From the NCBI RefSeq assembly GCF_009738185.1, contig NZ_CP046509.1:2917501-2981500 (forward strand): DNA of 64,000 bases. Direction: 5' to 3'. Within the stretch, counting starts at the first letter, position 1; each line of letters begins with the position of its first letter. A model generated the notes under the pieces. That model saw only the letters and a program-made list of their open reading frames with translations. It was not told the DNA's origin and did not search any database. The stretch is from Erwinia sorbitola. GTDB lineage: Bacteria > Pseudomonadota > Gammaproteobacteria > Enterobacterales > Enterobacteriaceae. The position numbers were made by a program, and so were the translations under genes. This document shows positions 52,731 through 60,497 of this stretch, piece after piece.

Positions 52731-53356
52731 TTCTGTTCACGTTTCTTTTTTCTCTCTTGCTGCTCGTTATATTCGAACCATACGCGCAGCTCCTCTTTCA
52801 TCGCCTGCGGCAACGCAGCCTGATGACGCCCGATAATGGCACCCTGCAATGCATACAATACATTCAGCCCCAGATTCTTATTACAGGAACGCAACAACAA
52901 CCAGCTTCGCTTTGCACCTTTCTGAATTAGCATCTCAATCGTCTGAATGCCCACCTGTCGCAATAACATTTCCATCCTGATTCCCATATTAGGCAAATCC
53001 TTAAGACGTCGGTTATTCTGGCGTTCTTCTTGCTGCTTTTTAGCTCCCTGTAAACAAAGCTGGGAGAGAGCCAACAGCTGTTCGTTGTCAGACCATAAAG
53101 CACCATCAACACGATAGTAATTGAGCTCCACCGGTACACCGCGTTTGGTGAGGCTTAAAGGTTCCATTTTGCGCTCCACAATATAGGGTTGGGCCTGCTC
53201 ACAGGCACGAAGATAAAGCTCCCCTTCTGCAACCACCGCAAACACGGTTTTTTCCACCGCAAGGCAATAACCGCCAAATTGTGTACGGGATTGTACGTCA
53301 CCTAGCTCGGCAAGCCGTTGCTTCGCTTCAGCGATTTTACGTTTAGAATTATCCAT
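52727..53356 (-). CDS. sxy: Sxy (TfoX) competence regulator
   Basis: A 209-residue protein, the E. coli length, from the ATG at 53356. The N-terminal TfoX domain (AELGDVQSRTQFGGYCLAVEKTVFAVV) is followed by the helical C-terminal domain with LPNMGIRMEMLLRQVGIQTIEML. Sxy works with CRP at CRP-S sites to induce DNA-uptake genes in gamma-proteobacteria. A TTG four codons upstream is not needed. The gene is separated from sulA by about 860 bases, much more than in E. coli. Confidence 0.95.
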   Translation of the reverse strand: MDNSKRKIAEAKQRLAELGDVQSRTQFGGYCLAVEKTVFAVVAEGELYLRACEQAQPYIVERKMEPLSLTKRGVPVELNYYRVDGALWSDNEQLLALSQLCLQGAKKQQEERQNNRRLKDLPNMGIRMEMLLRQVGIQTIEMLIQKGAKRSWLLLRSCNKNLGLNVLYALQGAIIGRHQAALPQAMKEELRVWFEYNEQQERKKKREQN

Positions 53357-54176
53357 ATTCTCACCCAAGTTTATTGATAAAATAGCCTACCAAACCTCAA
53401 AACAACGCAATAGAAAATAAGCAATACTCATTACAGGTTCAATGAATAATTGGCATTTCACCCATTTTCATTGTAATTTTGCGAGGCGTTACGAAAAAAA
53501 CAATCAACTTTAAATAGACGCCAGCGATTTTCCCCCTTCAAAAAATATATCATCGATTAATAATGCCTTCGCGAAGTTAAATTGCAATGAGACACTACAG
53601 ATGCGACCGTTATTCATAAACAACCTTTACCTCCGGATAAAAATAGCACCTATACAGCATTCGTTTTTTTTAGATGTCATTGTCAATGAGAGTGCCAGGT
53701 CTTAAGGGCGGATCATCCAGGAGAACCCTGCACGGAAGCAGGCCACGCGGGCCTTTTCCTCAATACTGATGCATTGTGGATAGCAGCGATTTATTTTTAA
53801 TGTTTATTCAAAAACCTGAGAAAGAAGAAAATCTTTATGAATACTCTTTCCTTAAAACTCCAGGAAAGACCATCCTGCTACCATTATCAGATCCAGATCA
53901 CAGGGAAGAGTTAATTAACTTGACGCGTTACAGCTGCTGACATGATACCTAATCACCATTCGAAAGCAGGCGTAAAAAGGGAGACGGAAATTGATAACCA
54001 ACTATTATCCCATGAAATATTATCGATTTTAATTTTTTTCAGGAAGGTGCCCACTACATTATGGATATCACTTTATGGAACTTCTGACTCAGCGAGATAG
54101 CCTCAGCCTGTTTTGCCAGGTTCAGCCTGTGCGAGGAAGGAAGATTAAAGGTTGATCTTTGTTCATCATGGCTATA
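53357..54176. other. Long sxy-sulA spacer with a possible 46-codon ORF
   Basis: About 820 bases of mostly AT-rich DNA between divergent sxy and sulA. On the plus strand 53800-53940 reads as 46 codons (starting MFIQKPEKEENLYEYSF and ending LTRYSC) with unbiased but plausible amino-acid content; an in-frame GTG lies at 53776. No Shine-Dalgarno is present and no family is recognised, so it may be a gene remnant. A small hairpin region (CCTGC...GCAGG, then GGCC-ACGCG-GGCC and four T) lies at 53727-53758. Nothing else is recognised. Confidence 0.3.
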
Positions 54177-54192
54177 CTGTATATCCATACAG
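54177..54192 (+). promoter_or_regulatory. LexA box of sulA
   Basis: CTGTATATCCATACAG matches the SOS consensus CTGT-N8-ACAG exactly, and the flanking TA and TA extend the symmetry. It lies 22 bases before the sulA start, as expected for tight LexA repression. Confidence 0.95.
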
Positions 54193-54214
54193 TAACCAGA
54201 TGAGCGAAGACATT

Positions 54215-54721
54215 ATGCGTACTCATTCCCTGAAATCTCAATCTGTTAGTCGTACCTTGCACGCTGCTGCATCTGTGCCTTCCACAGCCCCGTGTGCCAG
54301 TGGCCAGATCAGCGAACTGATTTACAGTGAGAATCAACCCGGCATGACTCAATTGCTGCTACTGCCTTTATTGCAGCAACTGGGGACGCAGTCTCGCTGG
54401 CAACTATGGCTGACGCCACCACAGAAACTCAGTCGTGATTGGCTACAGCGCTCTGGGTTACCGCTGGATAAAGTGATGCAGTCTCCATCCTCTGGTGCCA
54501 TCAACACCGTCGAGGCAATGATCAAGGCATTACAGACAGGGAACTATAGTGTGGTTTTAGGCTGGCTTGCAGAAGATATATCGGAAGTGGATCGTCGCCG
54601 TTTGCAAGAAGCTGCAAGTTCTGGCCAGGCTTTAGGGTTAATAATGCGTTCAGAAAATAGCATTTTTCCCTCAGGGAGACCTCTGAACGGTCTAAGAATT
54701 CACTCATCTTTGTATCATTAA
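54215..54721 (+). CDS. sulA: SulA, SOS cell-division inhibitor
   Basis: A 168-residue SOS protein that binds FtsZ and blocks septation during DNA damage. The core MTQLLLLPLLQQLGTQSRWQLWLTPPQKLSRDW and TGNYSVVLGWLAEDI matches E. coli SulA, and the C-terminal end LRIHSSLYH keeps the Lon-recognition tyrosine-histidine. The ATG at 54215 gives nearly the E. coli length; an ATG at 54200 would add five residues and abut the LexA box. A likely terminator follows at once. Confidence 0.95.
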   Translation: MRTHSLKSQSVSRTLHAAASVPSTAPCASGQISELIYSENQPGMTQLLLLPLLQQLGTQSRWQLWLTPPQKLSRDWLQRSGLPLDKVMQSPSSGAINTVEAMIKALQTGNYSVVLGWLAEDISEVDRRRLQEAASSGQALGLIMRSENSIFPSGRPLNGLRIHSSLYH

Positions 54722-54728
54722 GTAAAAA

Positions 54729-54750
54729 TGAGAATTTTCTCAAATTTTTT
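54729..54750 (+). terminator. Terminator of sulA
   Basis: TGAGAA-TT-TTCTCA forms a short AT-rich hairpin followed by six T, seven bases after the sulA stop. It is weak in GC. Confidence 0.55.
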
Positions 54751-54909
54751 CCCTGCCTGCCCTGTCTTAACCGTATGATTATGTTATGACGGGGCGTAGC
54801 AATGGTTTAGCGGAGATCTCTGACCTGTTTTTAAGCAAAGAATTCACCCTTAAATGTTAATAAATGTGTATGAAACGCTGTTTTTTTGCGTGCCGTCCTC
54901 ACATCATAC

Positions 54910-55067
54910 TTGTAAGTTTGCTGGTACGTTGTAGACTTTAGCTCGCCAGGGTGCTCAATAACCTCCTTTTGGAAGAGTCATAATCGAGCTTTTTAACCCG
55001 GCGAAGGATTAAACCAAAGAGCTACTTTAAAGCTCATTGCCTATTTGGATGATAACGAGGCGCAAAA
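54910..55067 (+). promoter_or_regulatory. ompA promoter and long leader with MicA target
   Basis: TTGTAA (54910) and TAGACT (54932) with a 16-base spacer match the E. coli ompA promoter, and the leader starts near GCCAGGGTGCTC. The leader of about 120 bases holds stem-loop sequences that stabilise ompA mRNA in E. coli. The end, GATAACGAGGCGCAAAA before the ATG, is identical to the Shine-Dalgarno region to which the small RNA MicA pairs. Confidence 0.85.
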
Positions 55068-56138
55068 ATGAAAAAGACAGCTATCGCAATTGCAGTGGCA
55101 CTGGCTGGCTTCGCTACCGTAGCGCAGGCCGCACCTAAAGATGACACCTGGTATACCGGTGCTAAACTGGGCTGGTCTCAGTACCATGACAAAGGTTACT
55201 ACGGTAACGGTTACCAAGATAACGATGGTCCAACTCATGAAAGCCAGCTCGGTGCTGGTGCATTTGGTGGCTATCAGGCAAACCAGTACCTGGGCTTCGA
55301 GCTGGGTTATGACTGGTTAGGCCGCATGCCTAACAAAGGCAACAACGTCAACGGCGCTTTCAAAGCACAGGGCGTTCAGCTGGCAGCTAAATTAAGCTAC
55401 CCAGTAGCTGACGATCTGGACGTTTACACCCGTCTGGGTGGTATGGTATGGCGTGCAGACTCTACCCAGCAGAATGCTAACGGTAACCGTATCAGCGACC
55501 ATGATACTGGCGTTTCTCCGTTGGCTGCTGTTGGTGTTGAATACGCAGTGACCAAAAACTGGGCAACCCGTCTGGACTACCAGTGGGTTAACAACATCGG
55601 TGACGCAGGTACCGTTGGTGCGCGTCCTGATAACTCAATGCTGAGTGTTGGCGTTTCCTACCGTTTCGGTCAGGATGATGCAGTAGCACCAGTTGTTGCT
55701 CCAGCTCCAGCTCCAGCTCCAGTTGTTGAAACCAAGCGTTTCACCCTGAAGTCTGACGTTCTGTTTACCTTCAACAAAGCCACTCTGAAACCAGAAGGTC
55801 AGCAGGCTCTGGATCAGCTGTACTCCCAGCTGAGTAATCTGGATCCTAAAGATGGCTCTGTTGTAGTGCTGGGTTACACCGACCGTATCGGTTCCGAGCA
55901 GTATAACCAGAAACTGTCTGAAAAACGCGCTCAGTCTGTTGTAGACTACCTCGTTTCTAAAGGCATCCCTTCTAACAAGATCTCTGCACGTGGCGAGGGT
56001 AAATCTAACCCTGTTACCGGCAGCACCTGTGACAGCGTGAAAGGCCGTAATGCCCTGATCGACTGCCTGGCGCCAGACCGTCGCGTAGAAATCGAAGTTA
56101 AAGGCATCAAAGACGTTGTAACTCAGCCACAGGCTTAA
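55068..56138 (+). CDS. ompA: OmpA outer-membrane porin and structural protein
   Basis: A 356-residue OmpA. A 21-residue signal peptide (cut after AQA) is followed by an eight-stranded barrel to about residue 195, a proline/alanine linker (VVAPAPAPAPVV), and the C-terminal peptidoglycan-binding domain (VLGYTDRIGSEQYNQKLSEKRAQSV) with the conserved cysteine pair in STCDSVKGRNALIDCLAPDRR. It anchors the outer membrane to peptidoglycan. A strong terminator follows, and the leader is regulated as described for the promoter. Confidence 0.98.
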   Translation: MKKTAIAIAVALAGFATVAQAAPKDDTWYTGAKLGWSQYHDKGYYGNGYQDNDGPTHESQLGAGAFGGYQANQYLGFELGYDWLGRMPNKGNNVNGAFKAQGVQLAAKLSYPVADDLDVYTRLGGMVWRADSTQQNANGNRISDHDTGVSPLAAVGVEYAVTKNWATRLDYQWVNNIGDAGTVGARPDNSMLSVGVSYRFGQDDAVAPVVAPAPAPAPVVETKRFTLKSDVLFTFNKATLKPEGQQALDQLYSQLSNLDPKDGSVVVLGYTDRIGSEQYNQKLSEKRAQSVVDYLVSKGIPSNKISARGEGKSNPVTGSTCDSVKGRNALIDCLAPDRRVEIEVKGIKDVVTQPQA

Positions 56139-56151
56139 GTTATCTCGTTAA

Positions 56152-56180
56152 AAAAAACCCCGCTCCGGCGGGGTTTTTTA
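56152..56180 (+). terminator. Terminator of ompA
   Basis: AAAAAACCCCGC pairs with GCGGGGTTTTTT around a TCCG loop, with six T, 13 bases after the ompA stop. Confidence 0.93.
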
Positions 56181-56228
56181 TTGGCAGACAATCTTCAAGT
56201 CAGAATAAATGAAAAAGGTTTATCGGTT

Positions 56229-56684
56229 TTATTCAGGCTTGCCCAGAATTGCTTTAAGATCCTGCTTCAACGATGACATCTGACTTGCGTACTGCTCTTT
56301 ACGCTCTGCATCTTCAATCAACTGCACTATCGTTTCAGACAATGTGCTATTTCGGCGCTGGGCAAGACCCGCCAGACGCTGCCAGACCAAATATTCCAGG
56401 TCAATAGACTTCTTACGCGTATGCTGATGTTCAGCATTAAAATGACGTTTGCGGCGCGCACGGATAGTCTGCTTCATGCGGTTTTCAAGCGCCGGGTTAA
56501 TATGCTGGCTGATCCACTTCAATACCTCCACCGGTCGGTTCTCAATCACCAGTAGCTCATCGACGGCTGCCTGCGCTGCACTTGACTCGATATAACGCGT
56601 GATCAATTCACCTTCACGATGCTTCTTGACCAGGTATTTCCATTTCCATCCGCTTTCAAGATTTTCCAGTTGCTGATATTTCAT
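56229..56684 (-). CDS. matP: MatP, Ter macrodomain organiser
   Basis: A 151-residue DNA-binding protein matching E. coli MatP: the N-terminus QQLENLESGWKWKYLVKKHREGELITRYI, the middle RMKQTIRARRKRHFNAEHQHTRKKSIDLE carrying the DNA-binding arm, and the C-terminal coiled coil used for tetramers. MatP binds matS sites (GTGACRNYGTCAC) and compacts the terminus region, also delaying its segregation through ZapB. No perfect matS site was noticed in this window by eye, but that was not an exhaustive search. It is divergent from the Lon-like gene. Confidence 0.97.
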   Translation of the reverse strand: MKYQQLENLESGWKWKYLVKKHREGELITRYIESSAAQAAVDELLVIENRPVEVLKWISQHINPALENRMKQTIRARRKRHFNAEHQHTRKKSIDLEYLVWQRLAGLAQRRNSTLSETIVQLIEDAERKEQYASQMSSLKQDLKAILGKPE

Positions 56685-56868
56685 CGGAATCTCATGCTGA
56701 CCACATAACGAATTAAGAATAACAGCTTTTTTTCATCAGGCTGCAAAGAAAACAGGGACATCAGGGTCAATGTTAACGCAAGCAGCGCGAATACGCATGT
56801 CTGCTGTGCTTAACAGGCTGAAATATTGTATAATGCCACTTTTATTCATTCAGAAAAATACGATAACT

Positions 56869-58623
56869 TTGACCAACAACCGATTAGAGTGGCGCGCCTT
56901 ACAGCCCGATACAGAACGCTTCCAGCATCTCCTCTCGCAGGCCTTTACTGCCGATACAGAGTGCTTTGCATCCGTGCAGGCACGCCTGTTTAATGGCCTG
57001 AGCCTGCTTATGCAAACCCCGGCCAAAATACCGCTAATGCTGGTCAAGAGCCCTGAGAGTGCTGAATATCTTGCTCTATTACAGGATATTCTCTCATCTC
57101 TTATCGATGATGATAATCCGACCTTATACGGCGGTCATTATGACATAAGCGATGACGCTATAAGCTGGCGTCCGGCGCAAGCCGCAGCTGATAACTTCGC
57201 CAGTGAAGGCGGTGTACATCAGGCTGAATGGATTGAAGCCGAACAGCTTTTCGGCTGTGTCCGCATTCACCAGTCGAAAATTACACTCTCTCCTGGTCTG
57301 GTACATCGTGCAAATGGCGGAGTATTGGTACTGTCCATGCGCGCACTGATGGCGCAGCCGCTGCTGTGGCTGCGACTGAAACAGATCATGGTGAACCAGC
57401 GTTTTGACTGGTATTCCCAGGACGAAAGCCGTCCTCTGCCGTTATCGATCCCGTCTATGCCAATGCAGTTCCGCCTGGTGCTTATTGGTGAGCGTGATGT
57501 GCTGGCTGATTTTCAGGAGATGGAGCCAGAACTGGCATCAATGTCACTGTACAGTGAGTTCGAAGATAATATCCAACTGGTGGATGACGAAGAGTTCAGC
57601 AATTGGTTGCAGTGGGTACAAAATGTGTCGCACAGTCTCGGCTACCCTTCCCCTGCGCCTGATTTCTGGCCGGTCTTAATCCGCGAAGCCGCACGCTACA
57701 CCGGCGATCAGGATACGCTTCCGCTTGATCCACAATGGCTTGGTCGCCAGCTCCAGGAGGCTGCTCTTTATAGTGAGGATAATCAGCTTACTGCTGCGAA
57801 CCTTCAGGACGCTCTCAGTACGCGTGAGTGGCGTGAAGGTTTCCTCCCTGAGCGTATTCGCGATGAGATTCTGCTTGATCAGATATTAATCGAAACTGAA
57901 GGCGAAATGATCGGTCAGATTAATGCCCTGTCAGTTATGGAGTTCCCGGGCCATCCGCGCGCATTTGGTGAACCTTCACGTATCAGCTGTGTGGTTCATG
58001 TAGGTGATGGTGAATTTACCGATGTTGAGCGCAAAGCTGAACTGGGCGGTAATATTCATGCGAAAGGCATGATGATCATGCAGGCATGGCTGATAGCAGA
58101 ACTGGAACTGGAGCAACAGCTGCCATTTTCTGCCTCAGTCGTATTCGAACAGTCCTACTCCGAAGTGGATGGGGATAGTGCTTCGCTGGCTGAACTTTGT
58201 GCACTGATCAGTGCGCTCGCCTTACAGCCAATCAACCAGCAGCTGGCAGTAACTGGCTCCGTCGATCAGTTTGGTCGAGTGCAACCAGTGGGCGGACTGA
58301 ACGAAAAAATCGAAGGCTTTTTCCATATATGTAATCAACGCACGTTAAGTGGTACTCAGGGCGTGATCATTCCTGCGGCCAATGTGCGGCACTTGTCGCT
58401 GCAACAGGAAGTTGTCGATGCTGTTCGTGAAGGTAAATTCCATTTATGGGCCATCTCTAATGTTGATGAGGCCCTGCCGCTGCTGACTGGCGTGGAGTGG
58501 GATAAAGAAACAGGCTCATGTCTGCTTCGTACAATTCAGGAACGCATCGCACAAATGATGCATCCGGATCCACGCCACCGTCCGTGGCCGCTGCGCTGGC
58601 TGAACTGGTTCACACCAGGCTGA
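56869..58623 (+). CDS. ycbZ: Lon-protease-like protein YcbZ (LonH type)
   Basis: A 584-residue protein from the TTG at 56869, where the sequence LTNNRLEWRALQPD lines up with the E. coli start. An ATG at 56833 sits inside a TATAAT-like element, so transcription probably starts after it. The C-terminal Lon proteolytic domain is complete: DGDSASLAELCALISAL holds the catalytic serine and QPVGGLNEKIEGF the lysine. The N-terminal part is AAA-like but has no clear Walker A, as in YcbZ. The biological substrates are unknown. It lies 68 bases before fabA in the same direction. Confidence 0.9.
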   Translation: MTNNRLEWRALQPDTERFQHLLSQAFTADTECFASVQARLFNGLSLLMQTPAKIPLMLVKSPESAEYLALLQDILSSLIDDDNPTLYGGHYDISDDAISWRPAQAAADNFASEGGVHQAEWIEAEQLFGCVRIHQSKITLSPGLVHRANGGVLVLSMRALMAQPLLWLRLKQIMVNQRFDWYSQDESRPLPLSIPSMPMQFRLVLIGERDVLADFQEMEPELASMSLYSEFEDNIQLVDDEEFSNWLQWVQNVSHSLGYPSPAPDFWPVLIREAARYTGDQDTLPLDPQWLGRQLQEAALYSEDNQLTAANLQDALSTREWREGFLPERIRDEILLDQILIETEGEMIGQINALSVMEFPGHPRAFGEPSRISCVVHVGDGEFTDVERKAELGGNIHAKGMMIMQAWLIAELELEQQLPFSASVVFEQSYSEVDGDSASLAELCALISALALQPINQQLAVTGSVDQFGRVQPVGGLNEKIEGFFHICNQRTLSGTQGVIIPAANVRHLSLQQEVVDAVREGKFHLWAISNVDEALPLLTGVEWDKETGSCLLRTIQERIAQMMHPDPRHRPWPLRWLNWFTPG

Positions 58624-58653
58624 TCGGACTTGTCCGGCGTACACGTGTAAGCT
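58620..58653 (+). promoter_or_regulatory. FadR and FabR sites before fabA
   Basis: CTGATCGGACTTGTCCGG (58620-58637) is nearly the E. coli fabA FadR site, which activates fabA. It overlaps GGCGTACACGTGTAAGCT (58636-58653), which fits the FabR palindrome that represses unsaturated fatty-acid genes. Together they make expression respond to acyl-CoA and membrane saturation. Confidence 0.85.
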
Positions 58654-58691
58654 AAACTCCCTGCTTCATTAAAACAAGGCTTATAGAAAAT

Positions 58692-59210
58692 ATGGTAGAT
58701 AAACGCGAATCCTATACTAAAGAAGACCTGATTGCCTCTGGTCGCGGTGAATTGTTTGGCGCTGAAGGCCCGCCATTGCCAGCTGGCAATATGCTGATGA
58801 TGGACCGCGTAGTTAAAATGACCGAAGATGGCGGTAACTACGGCAAGGGCTTCGTGGAAGCTGAACTGGATATCAATCCAGACCTGTGGTTCTTCGGCTG
58901 TCATTTTATTGGTGACCCGGTTATGCCTGGCTGCCTCGGCCTTGATGCGATGTGGCAGCTGGTTGGTTTCTACCTCGGCTGGTTAGGCGCTGAAGGTAAA
59001 GGTCGTGCGCTGGGCGTTGGCGAGGTGAAATTCACCGGCCAGGTTCTGCCAACGGCAAAAAAAGTGTCTTACCGTATTCATTTCAAACGCGTTATCAACC
59101 GTAAACTGGTGATGGGCGTGGCAGATGGCGAAGTGCTGGTCGATGGTCACGTGATCTATACTGCGACTGACCTGAAAGTGGGCCTGTTCAAAGACACCAC
59201 TGCGTTCTAA
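58692..59210 (+). CDS. fabA: 3-hydroxydecanoyl-ACP dehydratase/isomerase
   Basis: A 172-residue dehydratase with the active-site histidine H71 (WFFGCHFIGDPVMPG) and aspartate D85 (GCLGLDAMWQL), equal to H70/D84 of E. coli. It dehydrates 3-hydroxydecanoyl-ACP and isomerises the product, the branch point for unsaturated fatty acids. The dimer is cytosolic. It has the FadR/FabR control region in front. Downstream are ERIC-like repeats and then rmf on the other strand. Confidence 0.98.
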   Translation: MVDKRESYTKEDLIASGRGELFGAEGPPLPAGNMLMMDRVVKMTEDGGNYGKGFVEAELDINPDLWFFGCHFIGDPVMPGCLGLDAMWQLVGFYLGWLGAEGKGRALGVGEVKFTGQVLPTAKKVSYRIHFKRVINRKLVMGVADGEVLVDGHVIYTATDLKVGLFKDTTAF

Positions 59211-59244
59211 ATATCAGAGTTAAATTCGTATCTGATATCTGGAA

Positions 59245-59310
59245 ATAATTCGGGCTGTACCTGGGTGGGTGACTAAGAGCAGCCAACGCAGGTACAGTGT
59301 GAATATGACG
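59245..59310. repeat. ERIC-like repeat, copy 1 (internally deleted)
   Basis: 66 bases starting ATAATTCGG and ending GTGAATATGACG. The right part (GAGCAGCCAACGCAGGTACAG) equals copy 2, and the left end also matches, but about 45 central bases are missing. The general pattern is that of the enterobacterial repetitive intergenic consensus. Confidence 0.7.
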
Positions 59311-59324
59311 TTTGGTTAGCCTAA

Positions 59325-59435
59325 ATAATTCGGACTGTAACAAGGCGGCAAATGAAGGAATCCCGATGAGCTTACTGGAGTAAGTGATTCGGGTGACTGA
59401 GAGCAGCCAACGCAGGTACAGCGTGAATTATGACG
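59325..59435. repeat. ERIC-like repeat, copy 2 (longer form)
   Basis: 111 bases with ERIC hallmarks: GAATCCCGATGAGCTTAC near the ERIC1R-primer site, AAGTGATTCGGGTGA near the ERIC2-primer site, then GCAGCCAACGCAG and ATTATGACG. The ends are rough inverted repeats (ATAATTCGGACTGTA and TACAGCGTGAATTAT), so the element can fold into a long hairpin in the RNA of fabA. Confidence 0.78.
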
Positions 59436-59440
59436 GCTAA

Positions 59441-59467
59441 AATGAAAACCTCCGCGTATGGCGGAGG
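59441..59467 (-). terminator. Terminator of rmf
   Basis: A 7-bp stem (CCTCCGC / GCGGAGG, 5-base loop) with TTTTCATTTT after it on the minus strand, 24 bases past the rmf stop. Confidence 0.8.
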
Positions 59468-59490
59468 CTCTTCCCTTTTCTTACAGGCTG

Positions 59491-59658
59491 TTACGCGGTA
59501 ACCGACCTGTCCTCCATGGCTTGTCGCCAACCTCCCAACCAGTGTGATCGGGCATCCAGCATTTGATACGGACACATCTCTTTTGAGCGTCCTGTTATGC
59601 CTGCCTGATAACCTCGTGATTGTGCCCGATCAAGGCGATCTCGTTTCTGTCTCTTCAT
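59491..59658 (-). CDS. rmf: Ribosome modulation factor
   Basis: A 55-residue basic protein, too small for usual gene scans, with start ATG at 59658. It reads MKRQKRDRLDRAQSRGYQAG..., then GRSKEMCPYQMLDARSHWLGGWREAMEDRSV-like sequence, matching E. coli Rmf in length and most residues. Rmf dimerises ribosomes into inactive 100S particles in stationary phase and stress. It lies between fabA and pqiC as in E. coli, on the opposite strand to fabA. The promoter (59659-59860) is AT-rich; no ppGpp or RpoS element was confirmed. Confidence 0.96.
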   Translation of the reverse strand: MKRQKRDRLDRAQSRGYQAGITGRSKEMCPYQMLDARSHWLGGWRQAMEDRSVTA

Positions 59659-59863
59659 GCCGCGTTTCCCTCATTTTAGTCTGGTGGAATCTGGTGGAAA
59701 GATACAGTGGTTACGTTTCACGCAACCACTCATAAGTTCTACCGCGACTTACTGCAAAGATCAACGCGCAAATTTCACGCCAATGTCATATCTTTGCCTC
59801 AGAATTGCGATAAATAATCGCTAAAAACACATTGAAAACGCTTACTATCTTATTGATAAGCAA

Positions 59864-59915
59864 TAAAAAAGCCTTCGACGATGCAAAAAATGAACTCTGC
59901 AACAATCAAAGGCTT
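59864..59915 (-). terminator. Terminator of the pqi operon
   Basis: On the minus strand AAGCCTT...AAGGCTT form an outer stem, with imperfect inner pairing (TGATTGTTGCA with TGCATCGTCGA), followed by six T. It begins 20 bases past the pqiC stop. Confidence 0.65.
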
Positions 59916-59936
59916 AGAGGTTTAGTTAATTTTTAC

Positions 59937-60497
59937 TTATTGTTCGCGGATTATCGCATTAGCGACCTGCCCTGCAACCTGCTGCCAACCTTTAGCCAAG
60001 GTTCTTACTAAACCATCGTATCCATCTTCACCCTGCGGCAACGCCAGAGTAAACGGCTGCTTCTGCAATTGCCCGTTATGCTCCAGTATCCACTCACCGC
60101 TGATGACGGCATGCCCGTCATAGCGGCCATGGAAACCCGTGACGGTAACATTCAGCGTGTCATGCTGCTGCCCCAAAGGAGTTGATGAGATTAGCGCACC
60201 TGGTAAAGCGTTACTGAGGTTGGTGACCAGCGTTTGCTGCAATTGCTGATCCAGCGGGCTGGCCCACTGATTATTTGCAGCAATCACAAACTGTACATCA
60301 TTACTCTGATATACCACGCCATTACCGGCGAGGTAATCTGGCACCGAAACTCTCTCCACCCATACCGGAGTGGTAACTGTTTTGCCGATCACAGCGGATG
60401 TACTGCCCGCTGTGGGCAGCTGGTAATAGGCAGTTTTAGGGCTGCTGCTACAGGCACTCAGTGCCAACGCAAGGGCCACGGGAATCCATTTCATCAT
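59937..60497 (-). CDS. pqiC: PqiC, outer-membrane lipoprotein of the Pqi transport complex
   Basis: A 186-residue lipoprotein (ABC-type transport auxiliary fold) with a short signal and lipobox LSACSSS (cysteine 16). Residue +2 is serine, so outer-membrane sorting is expected. Family parts are TAYYQLPTAGS and VWVERVSVPDYLAGNGVVYQ. PqiC anchors the PqiB tube at the outer membrane. The first ATG overlaps the pqiB stop, indicating coupling. Confidence 0.94.
   Translation of the reverse strand: MMKWIPVALALALSACSSSPKTAYYQLPTAGSTSAVIGKTVTTPVWVERVSVPDYLAGNGVVYQSNDVQFVIAANNQWASPLDQQLQQTLVTNLSNALPGALISSTPLGQQHDTLNVTVTGFHGRYDGHAVISGEWILEHNGQLQKQPFTLALPQGEDGYDGLVRTLAKGWQQVAGQVANAIIREQ

Noticed and set aside
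59544..59735. 63-codon plus-strand ORF
   Set aside because: It is antisense to rmf, which is the real gene here.
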